From Thermomonospora echinospora (GTDB lineage Bacteria; Actinomycetota; Actinomycetes; Streptosporangiales; Streptosporangiaceae): a stretch of 64,000 bases of DNA. Positions 26,125-35,259 of the stretch are shown here, one piece after another. Position 1 is the stretch's first letter, and each line of letters begins with the position of its first letter. The notes under the pieces are model-generated. The model saw only the letters and a program-made list of their open reading frames with translations. It ran no database searches and had not been told where the DNA came from. The position numbers were made by a program, and so were the translations under genes. The DNA lies in assembly GCF_900108175.1 (NCBI RefSeq), contig NZ_FNVO01000001.1, positions 771,499-835,498 of the forward strand, read 5' to 3'.

Positions 26125-26914
26125 AGAACCGCAGCGTGGCCGGGCCGCCCGACAGAACGCTCAGCCCTCCGTCGAGGGTGAGGCAGGAGCCCGTGGCCAG
26201 TCCGGAGGCGTCGCCGGCCAGGTAGACGACCGCGCCCGCCACGTCCTCCGGCCGGCCCCATCGCCCGGCCGGGACGGCCTCCAGCAGGCTCGCGCTCGTC
26301 GCCGGGTCGGCCGACAGCGGCGCGGTCAGGTCGGTGGCGACCCAGCCGGGCACGACCGCGTTGACACGGACGTCGCTGACCGCCCATTCCGCCGCCAGCG
26401 AGCGGGTGAGGGAGATCAGCGCGGCCTTCGCCGCCGCATATGGCGCGAGCAGGGGCAGCCCGCCCTGTCCGGCGAAGGAGGCGACGTTGACGACCGAGCC
26501 GCCGCGCTGCCCGGTCAGATGGGGCCCGACCGCCCGGCAGACGTGCACGGCGGAGTCGAAGTTCAGCCGCATGGCCTGCTCCCAGGCGCTGTGCGGCAGG
26601 GAGAGGAACGGCCCGAACCGGCCGGTTCCCCCGGCGTTGTTGACGACCACGTCCAACTGGCCGAACTCGGCGAGAGCGGTGTCCACCGCACGTTCCACCT
26701 GCGCCGGGACGGTGACGTCGGTCGGGATCGGGACGGCACGGACGCCGAGGTCATCGATCTCTCGGGCGAGCTTGTCCAGCTCGTCGGCGCCGCGCGCGAG
26801 CAGCGCCACCTCCGCGCCGGCCCGCGCGAGCGCGAGCGAGATCGCCCGGCCGATTCCCCGGGACGCTCCGGTGACGAGGGCCTTCCTACCCTGGAGGTCG
26901 AACGGAAACGGCAT
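26105..26914 (-). CDS. Short-chain dehydrogenase/reductase (FabG-like)
   Basis: A 269-residue classical SDR with TGASRGIGRA, NNAG, Ser in VVNVASFAG and YAAAK as Tyr/Lys. It differs from the well-conserved C-9 polyketide ketoreductases of type II clusters, so it is more likely a tailoring ketoreductase (for example on the aglycone) than the PKS ketoreductase. ATG follows GAGAGGAG by 6 bases. It is probably co-transcribed with the NmrA-type gene upstream. Confidence 0.7.
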   Translation of the reverse strand: MPFPFDLQGRKALVTGASRGIGRAISLALARAGAEVALLARGADELDKLAREIDDLGVRAVPIPTDVTVPAQVERAVDTALAEFGQLDVVVNNAGGTGRFGPFLSLPHSAWEQAMRLNFDSAVHVCRAVGPHLTGQRGGSVVNVASFAGQGGLPLLAPYAAAKAALISLTRSLAAEWAVSDVRVNAVVPGWVATDLTAPLSADPATSASLLEAVPAGRWGRPEDVAGAVVYLAGDASGLATGSCLTLDGGLSVLSGGPATLRFFKETSA

Positions 26915-27020
26915 GGGCGCTCCTCTCGGTGGTCCGACGCGTCGGTCGCCTACATGGCGTGCGCCGACTCTCCGCCACCGCGGTCGAGCCCCGGTCGATC
27001 CGGCGTCCAGGACGGCCGGA

Positions 27021-27842
27021 TCAGCCGAAGTCCGCCCGGTGGTCGGCGACCCACTGGGCGAAGGTACGGGCCGGGCGGCCGGTGACCTGTTCGGCGGTCG
27101 GGCCCACGACGGCCTTCGGCGGCGGCGTCAGCAGCCAGTCGACCGCCTCGGGCGGCATGCCCTGGCCGATCCACAGCTCCCGGGTCTGCTCCCTGGTCAG
27201 CTCCTCGAAGCGGACCTCCCGCCCGAGCACCTCGCCGAGGATGCGCACCTGCTCGACCTTCGTGAGCGCCTCGGGACCCGTCAGGGAGTACTTCGCCCCC
27301 GCATGGCCGTCCTCGAGCAACGCCCGTACCGCGACGTCGGCGATGTCGGCCTCATGGACCATCGCGCTCTCGGCGTCCCCGTAGGGAGCCCGGACCACGC
27401 CTTCGGCCTTGACGAACGGCGCCCACAGGAACAGCAGGTTGGCCATGAACTCGCCCGGGCGCACGTGCGTCCACTCGATCCCGGACGCCTCCACCGCCGC
27501 CTCCACAGCGCGGTGCTGGTCGCCGCTCAGGTCGCCCTCGGCGTACTCGGCGGACACCGACGACAGCACCACCACCCGCCGTACGCCCGCCTTGGCGGCG
27601 AGCCCCATGACCGCCTCGGCCGTCTCGGGCACGGGGAAGAGGTACAGCCGGTCGACGTCCGCCAGCGCGGGCTGCACCGACTCCGGCAAGGTGAGGTCGC
27701 CCCGTACCACGTCGACCTCGCCGGGCAGCCCCGCCGTCTCAGGCGAGCGGGTCAGCGCCCGTACGGAGGCCCCCGAGCGCAGGAGGCCGTCCACCACGTG
27801 TCGTCCGACGGTGCCCGTGGCGCCCGTCACCAGAACCCTCAT
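27021..27842 (-). CDS. NmrA-family NAD(P)-binding protein
   Basis: A 273-residue atypical SDR with GATGTVGRHV as dinucleotide loop and no YxxxK pair in the usual place. Relatives act as NAD(P)H-quinone reductases, redox sensors or quinone-tailoring enzymes; several aromatic polyketide clusters carry one. GGAGGGAAGG precedes the ATG. It is divergent from the glycosyltransferase at 28037 and could reduce the anthraquinone before a hydroxylation, but no function can be fixed. Confidence 0.7.
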   Translation of the reverse strand: MRVLVTGATGTVGRHVVDGLLRSGASVRALTRSPETAGLPGEVDVVRGDLTLPESVQPALADVDRLYLFPVPETAEAVMGLAAKAGVRRVVVLSSVSAEYAEGDLSGDQHRAVEAAVEASGIEWTHVRPGEFMANLLFLWAPFVKAEGVVRAPYGDAESAMVHEADIADVAVRALLEDGHAGAKYSLTGPEALTKVEQVRILGEVLGREVRFEELTREQTRELWIGQGMPPEAVDWLLTPPPKAVVGPTAEQVTGRPARTFAQWVADHRADFG

Positions 27843-28036
27843 GTCCGCCTTCCCTCCCGTCGCGCGCGTACTCGCCGGAACCTACCCTTCCGCCGCCTCC
27901 GGCCCCTCGCAAGCGGGTCGAGGCGCGACGGCCACCGGGCGTCGAGCGGGCCGCGAGCGCCGCCTGCCAGCCTGCGGCCAGGCCCGACGTGGTCGGCCGC
28001 GACCGCGCCGGGGCTCCGACGGCGAAAGGGGATGCG

Positions 28037-29326
28037 GTGCGCATCCTGATCACAACGCTTCCGTTCAAGGCCCACGCGTATCCGCGGGTGCCGCTGGCGT
28101 GGGCGCTGCGGGCCGCGGGCCACGAGGTCCGCGTGGCCGCCAGCCCGGATGTGGTGGACGACATCGCCGACGCGGGCCTGACCGCCGTGCCCATCGGCGA
28201 GGCCTTCGACGCGGAGGCGCTGATGGCCGAGATCCGGGAGCGGGAGGCGACCGGCGACGTGCCCGACCCCGAGCCGCTGATGAAGATCGACGAACGGCGT
28301 CCGGAGCGGCTGACCTACGACTTCATGCACGGGCTCTTCACCGTGCTGACCACGGTCGTGTTCAAGAACCACGCGCCGGTCCCGGCGACCGACGACCTGG
28401 TCGCCTTCGCCCGCGAGTGGCGACCCGACCTGGTGATCTGGGACCCGCTGGGCTTCGGCGGCGCGATCGCCGCCCGTGCCTGCGGGGCGGCCCACGCGCG
28501 GCTGATGTACGGCCTGGACGTGATCGGGTGGATGCGTGAACGCTATCTGGACGCCGTGCGGGAACGTCCGGCCCCGCTCCGCGAGGACCCGATGGAGGAG
28601 TGGCTGACCCCCTGGCTGGAGCGGTACGGCTGCGCGTTCGGCGAGGACGTCGTCATGGGGCAGTGGACCATCGACCCCGGCCCGTCCTGGATGCGTCTCC
28701 CGGTCGACCACCTTTGCGTGCCGATGCGTCACGTGTCGTACAACGGCCGGGCGACGGTCCCAGGGTGGCTGCGCGCGCCGCCCGCGCGCCGCCGCGTCTG
28801 CCTGACGCTGGGGCTCTCGCACCGCGAGGTTCTCGGCGGCAACCGGGTGTCGATGAGCGACCTGCTGGAGGCGATGGCCGACCTGGACGCCGAGGTCGTG
28901 GCGACCCTCACCGCCGACCAGCTCTCGGGCGTCCGGCGCGTCCCGGACAACGTGCGCGTGGTGGACTTCGTCCCGCTGAACGAGCTGCTGCCGAGCTGCT
29001 CGGCCATCGTCCACCAGGGCGGCACCGGAACGATGCAGACCGCGCTCGCGCACGGGATCCCCCAGGTGCTCCTTCCGGGCGACCTCTGGGACACGATGCT
29101 CAAGGCCGAGCGGCTGGAGGAGTCGGGCGCGGGGTTGTGCGTCTGGGACATCGAGCGGTTCGAGGCCCGCGAGCTGCGCGACATGGTCGGCCGCATCCTC
29201 GACGACCCCTTCTTCACGCGGGCCGCGGCCGGGTTGCGCACGCGGATGGCCGGAACCCCCGCGCCCGCGGACGTCGTGCCGTCGCTGGAACGACTGACCG
29301 CCGAGCATCGCGCCCGGCGGGGGTGA
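28037..29326 (+). CDS. Glycosyltransferase, EryCIII/AknS type (GT4)
   Basis: A 429-residue GT-B enzyme with the N-terminal TLPFKAHAYPRVPLAWALR block, the GQWTIDPGP block in the middle and VHQGGTGTMQTALAHGIPQ as donor-binding motif. GTG at 28037 is chosen because the protein then begins at the family start, with AAAGGGG about 6 bases upstream. It stands in tandem with GT5 (18 bases apart), which looks like a diverged copy. It likely needs one of the two P450-like partners. Confidence 0.9.
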   Translation: MRILITTLPFKAHAYPRVPLAWALRAAGHEVRVAASPDVVDDIADAGLTAVPIGEAFDAEALMAEIREREATGDVPDPEPLMKIDERRPERLTYDFMHGLFTVLTTVVFKNHAPVPATDDLVAFAREWRPDLVIWDPLGFGGAIAARACGAAHARLMYGLDVIGWMRERYLDAVRERPAPLREDPMEEWLTPWLERYGCAFGEDVVMGQWTIDPGPSWMRLPVDHLCVPMRHVSYNGRATVPGWLRAPPARRRVCLTLGLSHREVLGGNRVSMSDLLEAMADLDAEVVATLTADQLSGVRRVPDNVRVVDFVPLNELLPSCSAIVHQGGTGTMQTALAHGIPQVLLPGDLWDTMLKAERLEESGAGLCVWDIERFEARELRDMVGRILDDPFFTRAAAGLRTRMAGTPAPADVVPSLERLTAEHRARRG

Positions 29327-29344
29327 GCCGTTGAGGAGGGCACT

Positions 29345-30646
29345 GTGCGTGTCATGTTCGTGACGACCCCGACCAAGGCTCCGGGGCACCACCGCGTCCC
29401 GCTGGCCTGGGCGCTGCGGGCCGCCGGACACGAGGTCCGCCTCGTCGACCGGCCCAACCTCGTGGCCGACATCACGCGGACCGGCCTCACCGCCGTCCCC
29501 ATCGGGGAGGCTCTGGAGGCCGACGAGAACATCGCGGCCAGCGACCGGCTCCGCGAGGGCGGGGGGATCGCGGCCGACGTGCCTGGCCCCGAGGACCTGA
29601 TGCGGATCGAGGAGACCCGCCCGGAGAAGCTCACCTACGACTTCATGCACGGCGTCCTCACGGTGATGACCACGACCGTCTTCCGGACGTTCAGCCCGCC
29701 GCGCACCATTGAGGAGCTGGTCGCCTTCGCCCGCGAATGGCGGCCGGACCTGGTGCTGTGGGACCCCCTCGTCTTCGCCGGGCCGGTCGCCGCCAAGGCG
29801 TGCGGCGCCGCCCACGCCCGCCTCCTCTACGGGCTGGACATGGTCGCTCTCATGCGCGGGCGGTACCTGGCGGCCATGGCCGAACGCCCGCCGGAGTGGC
29901 GCGAGGACCCCCTGGAGGAGTGGCTCGGCCCGGTGCTGGAACGGTACGGCTGCTCGTTCGGCGAGGACGTCGTCACGGGGCAGTGGACGATCGACCCGGT
30001 TCCGCCGTCCCAGCAGCTTCCGACCGGCATCCGCTACGTCCCGATGCGGCACGTCCCGTACAACGGCCCGTCGGTCGTGCCGAAGTGGTTGCGCGAGACG
30101 CCGAAGCGACCGCGCGTATGCCTCAGCCTGACCCTTCCGCACCCGGAGGTGACGGGCGGCGACCGGGTGCCCGTCGCCGCGCTCCTGGAGGCTCTCGGCG
30201 GCCTCGACGTCGAGGTGGTCGCGCCGTCGAGCCCGCTGCTGCGGGACGCGGAGCGTGACCTTCCGGGTAACGTGCGGGTGGTCGACTCGGCACCGCTGAA
30301 CGAGCTGCTGCCGAGCTGCTCGGTCATCATCCATCAGTCGGACGTGTGGACGCTGCACACGGCGTTCGCGCACGGCGTCCCGCAGCTCGTCCTCCCGGGA
30401 GAGCTCTGGGACATCCCGATGAGGGCCGTGCAGGTGCGCGAGGCGGGCGCCGGCCTGACCGTGCCCGACGTCGAGCACGCGACCGCCGGTGAGCTTCGCG
30501 CCCTGCTGCTGCGCCTGCTGAACGAACCGTCGTTCGCGCGGAACGCGGCCCGGCTCCAGAGGGAGCTGATGAGCACGCCTGCTCCCAGCGACACCGTGGC
30601 GAGGCTGGAGCGGCTGACCGATCGGCACCGCCGCCGTACCGCCTGA
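29345..30646 (+). CDS. Glycosyltransferase-like protein with degenerate donor-binding motif (GT5)
   Basis: A 433-residue EryCIII-type protein in tandem with GT4, starting at GTG 29345 with GAGGAGGG upstream. The N-terminal acceptor half and the GQWTIDPVPPS block are intact. The donor-side motif, VHQGG-G-xQTA in the other members, reads IIHQSDVWTLHTAFAHGVPQ, so both glycines that contact the diphosphate are lost. The frame is otherwise undamaged. It may use an unusual donor, act as a non-catalytic partner of GT4, or be inactive. Codon use is like its neighbours. Confidence 0.85.
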   Translation: MRVMFVTTPTKAPGHHRVPLAWALRAAGHEVRLVDRPNLVADITRTGLTAVPIGEALEADENIAASDRLREGGGIAADVPGPEDLMRIEETRPEKLTYDFMHGVLTVMTTTVFRTFSPPRTIEELVAFAREWRPDLVLWDPLVFAGPVAAKACGAAHARLLYGLDMVALMRGRYLAAMAERPPEWREDPLEEWLGPVLERYGCSFGEDVVTGQWTIDPVPPSQQLPTGIRYVPMRHVPYNGPSVVPKWLRETPKRPRVCLSLTLPHPEVTGGDRVPVAALLEALGGLDVEVVAPSSPLLRDAERDLPGNVRVVDSAPLNELLPSCSVIIHQSDVWTLHTAFAHGVPQLVLPGELWDIPMRAVQVREAGAGLTVPDVEHATAGELRALLLRLLNEPSFARNAARLQRELMSTPAPSDTVARLERLTDRHRRRTA

Positions 30647-30684
30647 CCGCCGCCTGACCTCCTGGCCGTTCGACCGTCGCCCGT

Positions 30685-30712
30685 GGCGCCGGCGCGCAGG
30701 CGCGCCGGCGCC
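30685..30712. terminator. Hairpin terminator between convergent genes
   Basis: Perfect 12-bp arms (GGCGCCGGCGCG and its complement) around a CAGG loop, just before the stop of the minus-strand TetR gene. Confidence 0.75.
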
Positions 30713-30717
30713 GGTGG

Positions 30718-31314
30718 TCAGGAGGCGTGGCGGCGGATGCCGTTCTCGAAGGTGCGGACCACCGTGGCATGGACGCCGTGCCGGGGCATCAGGCCCTTCT
30801 CTACCTGCTCGACGCCCGTGTAGACGACGGCCCACAGCACGTTCTGGATCCAGTCGACGCTGACCTCCGGGTCGAACACGCCCTCGGCCTGGCCGCGTTC
30901 GATGAGGTCGGCGACGGACTGGGGGGCCGCCTCAGAGCCGTCCTCGGCGGGGGAGGACTTGTCGAAGGCATCCAGGACGCGCGGGTCGCCCCACAGGAAC
31001 ATCAGCCGGTCGGCGACGTCCAGCATCGCCGCGACCAGGCGGCGCATCGCCTCCAGCGGCGGGCCCTGTCCGAGGGCGGCCTCGTCGATCGACTGGCTGA
31101 TCACCGTCAGCGAGTCCTCCACCACCGCGTTGATCAGCTCTTCCCGGTCGGCGAAGTAGCGGTGCAGCGTGCTGCGTCCGACCCCGGCCGCCTCGGCGAT
31201 GTCGGCCAAGGTCGCGGCGCGGTCGCGGGCGAGCACGGATGCGGCGGCCGCCAGGATCGCGCGGCGGGTGCGCCCTCGCACGCCAGACTCGTTTTCCATG
31301 CCAGAAGTGTACAT
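30718..31314 (-). CDS. TetR-family regulator of the exporter genes
   Basis: A 198-residue TetR protein with the helix-turn-helix in TLADIAEAAGVGRSTLHRYFADREELI near residues 36-60. The ATG at 31314 has TGAGG 5 bases upstream; an ATG at 31299 is the alternative. It is divergent from a DrrAB-type ABC exporter whose near-consensus promoter lies in the shared gap, so it probably represses the exporter until the drug or a precursor binds. The ligand-binding half is not informative by eye. Confidence 0.88.
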   Translation of the reverse strand: MYTSGMENESGVRGRTRRAILAAAASVLARDRAATLADIAEAAGVGRSTLHRYFADREELINAVVEDSLTVISQSIDEAALGQGPPLEAMRRLVAAMLDVADRLMFLWGDPRVLDAFDKSSPAEDGSEAAPQSVADLIERGQAEGVFDPEVSVDWIQNVLWAVVYTGVEQVEKGLMPRHGVHATVVRTFENGIRRHAS

Positions 31315-31346
31315 AGAAGCCTCAAACTGGAACTACGAGCCTCGTA

Positions 31347-31375
31347 TTGACACACTGATGTCTTAAATTGATAAT
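31347..31375 (+). promoter_or_regulatory. Near-consensus sigma-70-type promoter with overlapping dyad
   Basis: TTGACA, 17 bases, GATAAT: only one mismatch from the housekeeping consensus, unusual in this GC-rich DNA, 32 bases before the exporter ATPase start. GACA and TGTC form a dyad over the -35 and spacer (31349-31362), a probable TetR operator. A related sequence lies at 42951-42982. Confidence 0.8.
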
Positions 31376-31406
31376 TCAAAGTCCTGGGACGATGGGAGGG
31401 AGCGTC

Positions 31407-32396
31407 GTGACGAGGTTCGCGATCGAGGCCGAAGGGCTGCGCAAGCGCTACGGCGACACGCACGCGCTCGCCGGGTTCGACCTGGCCGTGGCCGAGGGCA
31501 CGGTATGCGGGCTGCTCGGCCCCAACGGGGCGGGCAAGACCACGGCCGTGCGCATCCTCAGCACCCTGCTGCTGCCGGACGGGGGGACCGCCCGGGTCGC
31601 GGGGTTCGACGTGGTCGGCGATCCGGCGCAGGTCCGTTACCGGATCGGCCTCGCCGGACAGCAGACCTCGGTCGACGAGATCCTCACCGGCCGGGAGAAC
31701 CTGCGCATGTGGGCGCGGCTGTTCCGGCTCGGCCCGCGCGAGGCGAAACGGCGCACCGACGAGCTGCTGGAGTGGTTCGGTCTGGCGGGCGCGGCCGACA
31801 AGCGGGTCAAGCACTACTCCGGAGGGATGCGCCGCCGGCTGGACCTGGCGGCGAGCTTCATCCTGGCGCCGCGGGTGCTGTTCCTCGACGAGCCCACGAC
31901 CGGGCTCGACCCGCGCAGCCGCACCGAGGTCTGGCGGGCGGTGCGCGACCTGGTCGCGCAGGGCACCACCGTGCTGCTGACCACGCAGTACCTCGACGAG
32001 GCCGACCGGCTCGCGCACCAGATCGCGGTGCTGGACGCGGGCATGGTGATCGCCGACGGGTCGCCGAGCCGGCTGAAGTCCATGATCGGTGGTGATCAGA
32101 TCGACGTGGTGGTGCGGGACGCCGCCGACCTGCCCTCGGCCGCGCGGATCATCGCCCGGGTCGCCGACGCCAGTCCCGAGATCGACCCCGACGCCGCCCG
32201 CGTCACGGCGCCCGTCAAGGACCCGCTGGAGGCCATCACCGTGACGGCGCGCGAGCTGCGCGACGCGGGCCTGCAGGTGGAGGACCTCACGCTGCGCCGG
32301 CCGACGCTCGACGAGGTGTTCCTCAGCCTCACTGGCCGCGGCGCCGGTGCCGACGGCGACCGGCCGGCCGCCGAGAAGGGGATGGTGCGACCATGA
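31407..32396 (+). CDS. ABC exporter ATP-binding subunit, DrrA type
   Basis: A 329-residue ATPase, the length of DrrA. Walker A GPNGAGKT is at about 38-45, the signature YSGGM at 137-141 and Walker B VLFLDEP at 157-163; the C-terminal extension after residue 215 is also as in DrrA. DrrAB exports daunorubicin and gives self-resistance. GTG 31407 is chosen for GGAGGG 6 bases upstream. It overlaps the permease gene by 4 bp. Confidence 0.93.
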   Translation: MTRFAIEAEGLRKRYGDTHALAGFDLAVAEGTVCGLLGPNGAGKTTAVRILSTLLLPDGGTARVAGFDVVGDPAQVRYRIGLAGQQTSVDEILTGRENLRMWARLFRLGPREAKRRTDELLEWFGLAGAADKRVKHYSGGMRRRLDLAASFILAPRVLFLDEPTTGLDPRSRTEVWRAVRDLVAQGTTVLLTTQYLDEADRLAHQIAVLDAGMVIADGSPSRLKSMIGGDQIDVVVRDAADLPSAARIIARVADASPEIDPDAARVTAPVKDPLEAITVTARELRDAGLQVEDLTLRRPTLDEVFLSLTGRGAGADGDRPAAEKGMVRP

Positions 32397-33220
32397 GCAT
32401 GCCGATCGCTCCCGCGATCCCGACCACTCCCGCCGAGCGGTTGCGCTGGGCGCTCTCCGACGCCTGGGTGGTGTCCGGGCGCGAGCTGATCCACTGGGTG
32501 CGCAACCCCGTGGTCATCCTGAACACGCTGCTGTTCCCCCTCATCATGGTGCTGCTGTTCGGCTACGTCTTCGGCAGCGCCATGCGGGTGGCCGGGGGCG
32601 GAGACTACCGCGAGTTCCTCATGCCCGGCATGTTCGGGCAGACGATGGTCTTCGGCGTGATCTCGACCGTGTACGTCGTCGCGGCCAACGCCGCCCGCGG
32701 GGTCACCGACCGCTTCAGGTCGATGCCGGTGTCGTCGTTCGGCGTCCTGATGGGCCGGGTCATCGCCGACATGCTCACCTCGACGCTCGACCTGGTGATC
32801 CTGATGCTGTGCGGCCTGCTGGTCGGCTGGCGCGCGCACCACGGCCTCGGCTCGGCGCTGGCGGCGGCCGGACTGCTGTTGCTGCTGCGGTTCGCGCTGG
32901 TGTGGGTGGGGATCTGCATGGGGCTCCGGCTGACCCCGGAGGGGGCCGGGGCGGCCTGGATGCCGTTGTTCCCGCTGACGCTGCTGGCCAACACCTTCGT
33001 CTCGCCCGAGCTGATGCCCGCATGGTTGCGGATCATCGCCGAGTGGAACCCGCTGTCGGCCACCGTGCAGGCCTGCCGGGAGCTGTTCGGCAGCCCCGGA
33101 CTGAGCGGCGGGTCGTGGGCGGCCGAGCACGCGATCGAGCTGGCGATCGGCTGGCCGTTGCTGATCACCGTGATCTTCCTTCCGCTGTCGATCCGGCGCT
33201 ACCGCCGCCTCAACCGCTGA
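32393..33220 (+). CDS. ABC-2 type exporter permease, DrrB type
   Basis: A 275-residue membrane protein with about six hydrophobic segments (for example LNTLLFPLIMVLLFGYVFG near residue 43) and the ABC-2 family block ending in WNPLSATVQACRELFG. It forms the channel of the drug exporter with the ATPase encoded before it, to which it is coupled by an ATGA overlap. Self-resistance to the anthracycline-like product is the expected role. Confidence 0.92.
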   Translation: MSMPIAPAIPTTPAERLRWALSDAWVVSGRELIHWVRNPVVILNTLLFPLIMVLLFGYVFGSAMRVAGGGDYREFLMPGMFGQTMVFGVISTVYVVAANAARGVTDRFRSMPVSSFGVLMGRVIADMLTSTLDLVILMLCGLLVGWRAHHGLGSALAAAGLLLLLRFALVWVGICMGLRLTPEGAGAAWMPLFPLTLLANTFVSPELMPAWLRIIAEWNPLSATVQACRELFGSPGLSGGSWAAEHAIELAIGWPLLITVIFLPLSIRRYRRLNR

Positions 33221-33267
33221 GCCGAGACGGCCTGGCAGGGCCCGTCCCTACCGGCTGACCGAGCCCG

Positions 33268-33296
33268 GGCTCCAGCGAGCGTCCAGGGCGGCTCAA
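33268..33296 (+). promoter_or_regulatory. SARP-like operator, three heptamers at 11-bp spacing
   Basis: GGCTCCA, GCGTCCA and GGCTCAA with four-base spacers, 128 bases before the C-methyltransferase ATG. The first two heptamers and spacer are almost identical to those at 2955-2972, and the distance to the start is nearly the same. Confidence 0.55.
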
Positions 33297-33395
33297 GAGC
33301 GGGCACCGACGATCGGAGCAGTCAAGCCCCGCATCACAGTCCGCGGAGCCGCCCGGACTACCGGCGCGGCGTCCCACGAGTCCGAGGAAGATCTC

Positions 33396-34607
33396 ATGTG
33401 CCGTGTCTGCGGTGGTGCCGTCCACGAGTTCTTCGACTTCGGGCGTCAGCCCCTCTCCGACGCCTTCCTCGACCCCGCGGGGGTCGGGCACGAGTACTTC
33501 TTCCGGCTCGCCGTGGGCATCTGCGAGTCCTGCACGATGACGCAGCTCATCGACGAGGTGGCGCGTGACCGCATGTTCCACGAGGCCTACCCGTACCATT
33601 CGTCCGGCTCGGTCCGGATGCGCCGGCACTTCGAGGAGACCGCCCAGCTGCTGCTGGACTCCCACCTGACCGGGCCCGACCCGTTCATCGTCGAGGTCGG
33701 CTGCAACGACGGCGTCATGCTCAAGACGATCGACAAGGCGGGCGTCCGCCATCTGGGCGTGGAGCCCTCCGGCGGGGTCGCCCAGCTGGCCTGCGAGCAG
33801 GGCGTCCGGGTGCGCGTCGACTTCTTCGAGGAGTCCGTGGCCTCCGCCATCGTCGCCGAGGACGGACCCGCCGACGTGATCTACGCCGCCAACACGATGT
33901 GCCATATCCCCTACATCGGCTCCGTCTTCCGCGGGGTCGACGCGCTGCTGGCGCCCGACGGGGTGCTGGTGTTCGAGGACCCTTACCTGGGCGACATCCT
34001 GCGGCGCAACACCTTCGACCAGATCTACGACGAGCACTTCTTCTTCTTCACCGTCCGCTCCGTGCGCAACGCCGCGTCCCGGTTCGGGTTCGAGCTGGTC
34101 GACGTCGAACGGCTGCCGGTGCACGGGGGAGAGCTGCGCTACACGATCGCGCGGGCGGGACGGCGCGAACCGTCCCCGGCGGTGGAGGAGGTGGCCGCCG
34201 AGGAGCTGGAGCTCGGCCTGGCCGCCCCTGCGGACTTCGACGGCTTCGCCGCGAGCGTGAACCGCATCCGCGACGACCTCATGGGTCTGCTGCGCGGCCT
34301 GCGCGCCGAGGGGAAGAGGGTCGTGGGCTACGGCGCGACGGCCAAGAGCGCGACCGTGACGAACTTCTGCGGGATCGGCCCCGAGCTGGTCTCGTTCGTG
34401 TGCGACGCCACCCCGGCCAAGAACGGCAGGCTGATGCCCGGCTCGCACATCCCGGTGCGGCCGCCCGAGGCGCTGGCCGACCCCTATCCCGACTACGCCG
34501 TACTGTTCGCCTGGAACCACGCCGAAGAGATCATGGCGAAGGAGCGCGCCTTCCACGAGGCGGGTGGTCGATGGATCCTCTACGTGCCCGAGGTCCATGT
34601 CGTCTGA
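33396..34607 (+). CDS. NDP-hexose 3-C-methyltransferase (TylCIII/EryBIII/SnogG2 type)
   Basis: A 403-residue sugar C-methyltransferase with the zinc-binding start MCRVCGG and CESC, SAM loop VEVGCNDG, a YDEHFFFFT active-site block and C-terminal YGATAKSAT. It closely resembles TylCIII, EryBIII and the KijD1/RubN7 type enzymes that add the branching methyl group at C-3 of a 4-keto-2,6-dideoxy or 3-amino sugar. Together with the nitrososynthase it points to an evernitrose- or decilonitrose-like branched nitrosugar. ATG follows GAGGAAG. It heads the operon that runs to 36582 or beyond. Confidence 0.88.
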   Translation: MCRVCGGAVHEFFDFGRQPLSDAFLDPAGVGHEYFFRLAVGICESCTMTQLIDEVARDRMFHEAYPYHSSGSVRMRRHFEETAQLLLDSHLTGPDPFIVEVGCNDGVMLKTIDKAGVRHLGVEPSGGVAQLACEQGVRVRVDFFEESVASAIVAEDGPADVIYAANTMCHIPYIGSVFRGVDALLAPDGVLVFEDPYLGDILRRNTFDQIYDEHFFFFTVRSVRNAASRFGFELVDVERLPVHGGELRYTIARAGRREPSPAVEEVAAEELELGLAAPADFDGFAASVNRIRDDLMGLLRGLRAEGKRVVGYGATAKSATVTNFCGIGPELVSFVCDATPAKNGRLMPGSHIPVRPPEALADPYPDYAVLFAWNHAEEIMAKERAFHEAGGRWILYVPEVHVV

Positions 34608-34656
34608 GCCGGCACCGATCCCGGACGGGCGGTCCCACGATCCGAAGGACAACCTC

Positions 34657-35259
34657 ATGCAGTTTCGGAAGCTCGCCGTCGACGGCGCATTCGAGTTCCG
34701 GCCCCCGGTCTTCACCGATGAGCGGGGGCTGTTCGTCTCGCCGTTCCAGGAGGCGGCGCTCCGCGAGGCGATGGGCCACGGCCTGTTCCCGGTGGCCCAG
34801 ACCAACCACAGCAGGTCCCGCGGCGGCGTGGTGCGCGGCGCCCACTTCACCCGCACCCCGCCGGGCATCGCCAAGTACGTCTACTGCGCCCGCGGCAGAG
34901 CGCTCGACCTGGTCATCGACATCCGGGTGGGGTCGCCGACCTTCGGACTCTCCGACTTCTCCGTGCTCGACCCGGAGGAGTTCCGCGCGATGTACTTCCC
35001 GGTCGGCGTGGCGCACGCCTTCGTCGCCCTGGAGGACGACACGGTCATGGCCTACATGCTGTCCGGCGAGTACGTGAAGGAGAACGAGCTCGCCCTCTCG
35101 GTGTTCGACCCGGCTCTCGAACTGCCCATCCCCGCGGACATCGATCCGATCCTGTCGGAACGGGACCGCGCCGCGCCCACCCTGGCCAAGCTGGAGGCGG
35201 ACGGTGTCCTTCCCGGCTACGCCGAATGCCTCCAGATCGAGCGCGCCCTCTACGCGTAG
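34657..35259 (+). CDS. dTDP-4-keto-6-deoxyhexose 3,5- or 5-epimerase (RmlC family)
   Basis: A 200-residue cupin of the RmlC family (EryBVII, DnmU, SnogF). FTDERGLF, the QTNHSRSRGGVVRGAHF block with the catalytic His, and PVGVAHAF are in place. It inverts C-5 (and perhaps C-3) of the 4-keto sugar to give the L-series sugars usual in anthracyclines. ATG 34657 is chosen by family start; GAAGGAC lies upstream. It sits between the C-methyltransferase and a glycosyltransferase in one transcript. Confidence 0.93.
   Translation: MQFRKLAVDGAFEFRPPVFTDERGLFVSPFQEAALREAMGHGLFPVAQTNHSRSRGGVVRGAHFTRTPPGIAKYVYCARGRALDLVIDIRVGSPTFGLSDFSVLDPEEFRAMYFPVGVAHAFVALEDDTVMAYMLSGEYVKENELALSVFDPALELPIPADIDPILSERDRAAPTLAKLEADGVLPGYAECLQIERALYA

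Noticed and set aside
26105-26914. Polyketide C-9 ketoreductase
   Set aside because: The sequence lacks the conserved blocks of type II PKS ketoreductases and is only a generic SDR; the true ketoreductase is probably outside the window.
27839-30835. A 998-codon minus-strand frame over GT4 and GT5
   Set aside because: Same antisense artefact; the plus-strand frames encode clear glycosyltransferases with ribosome sites.
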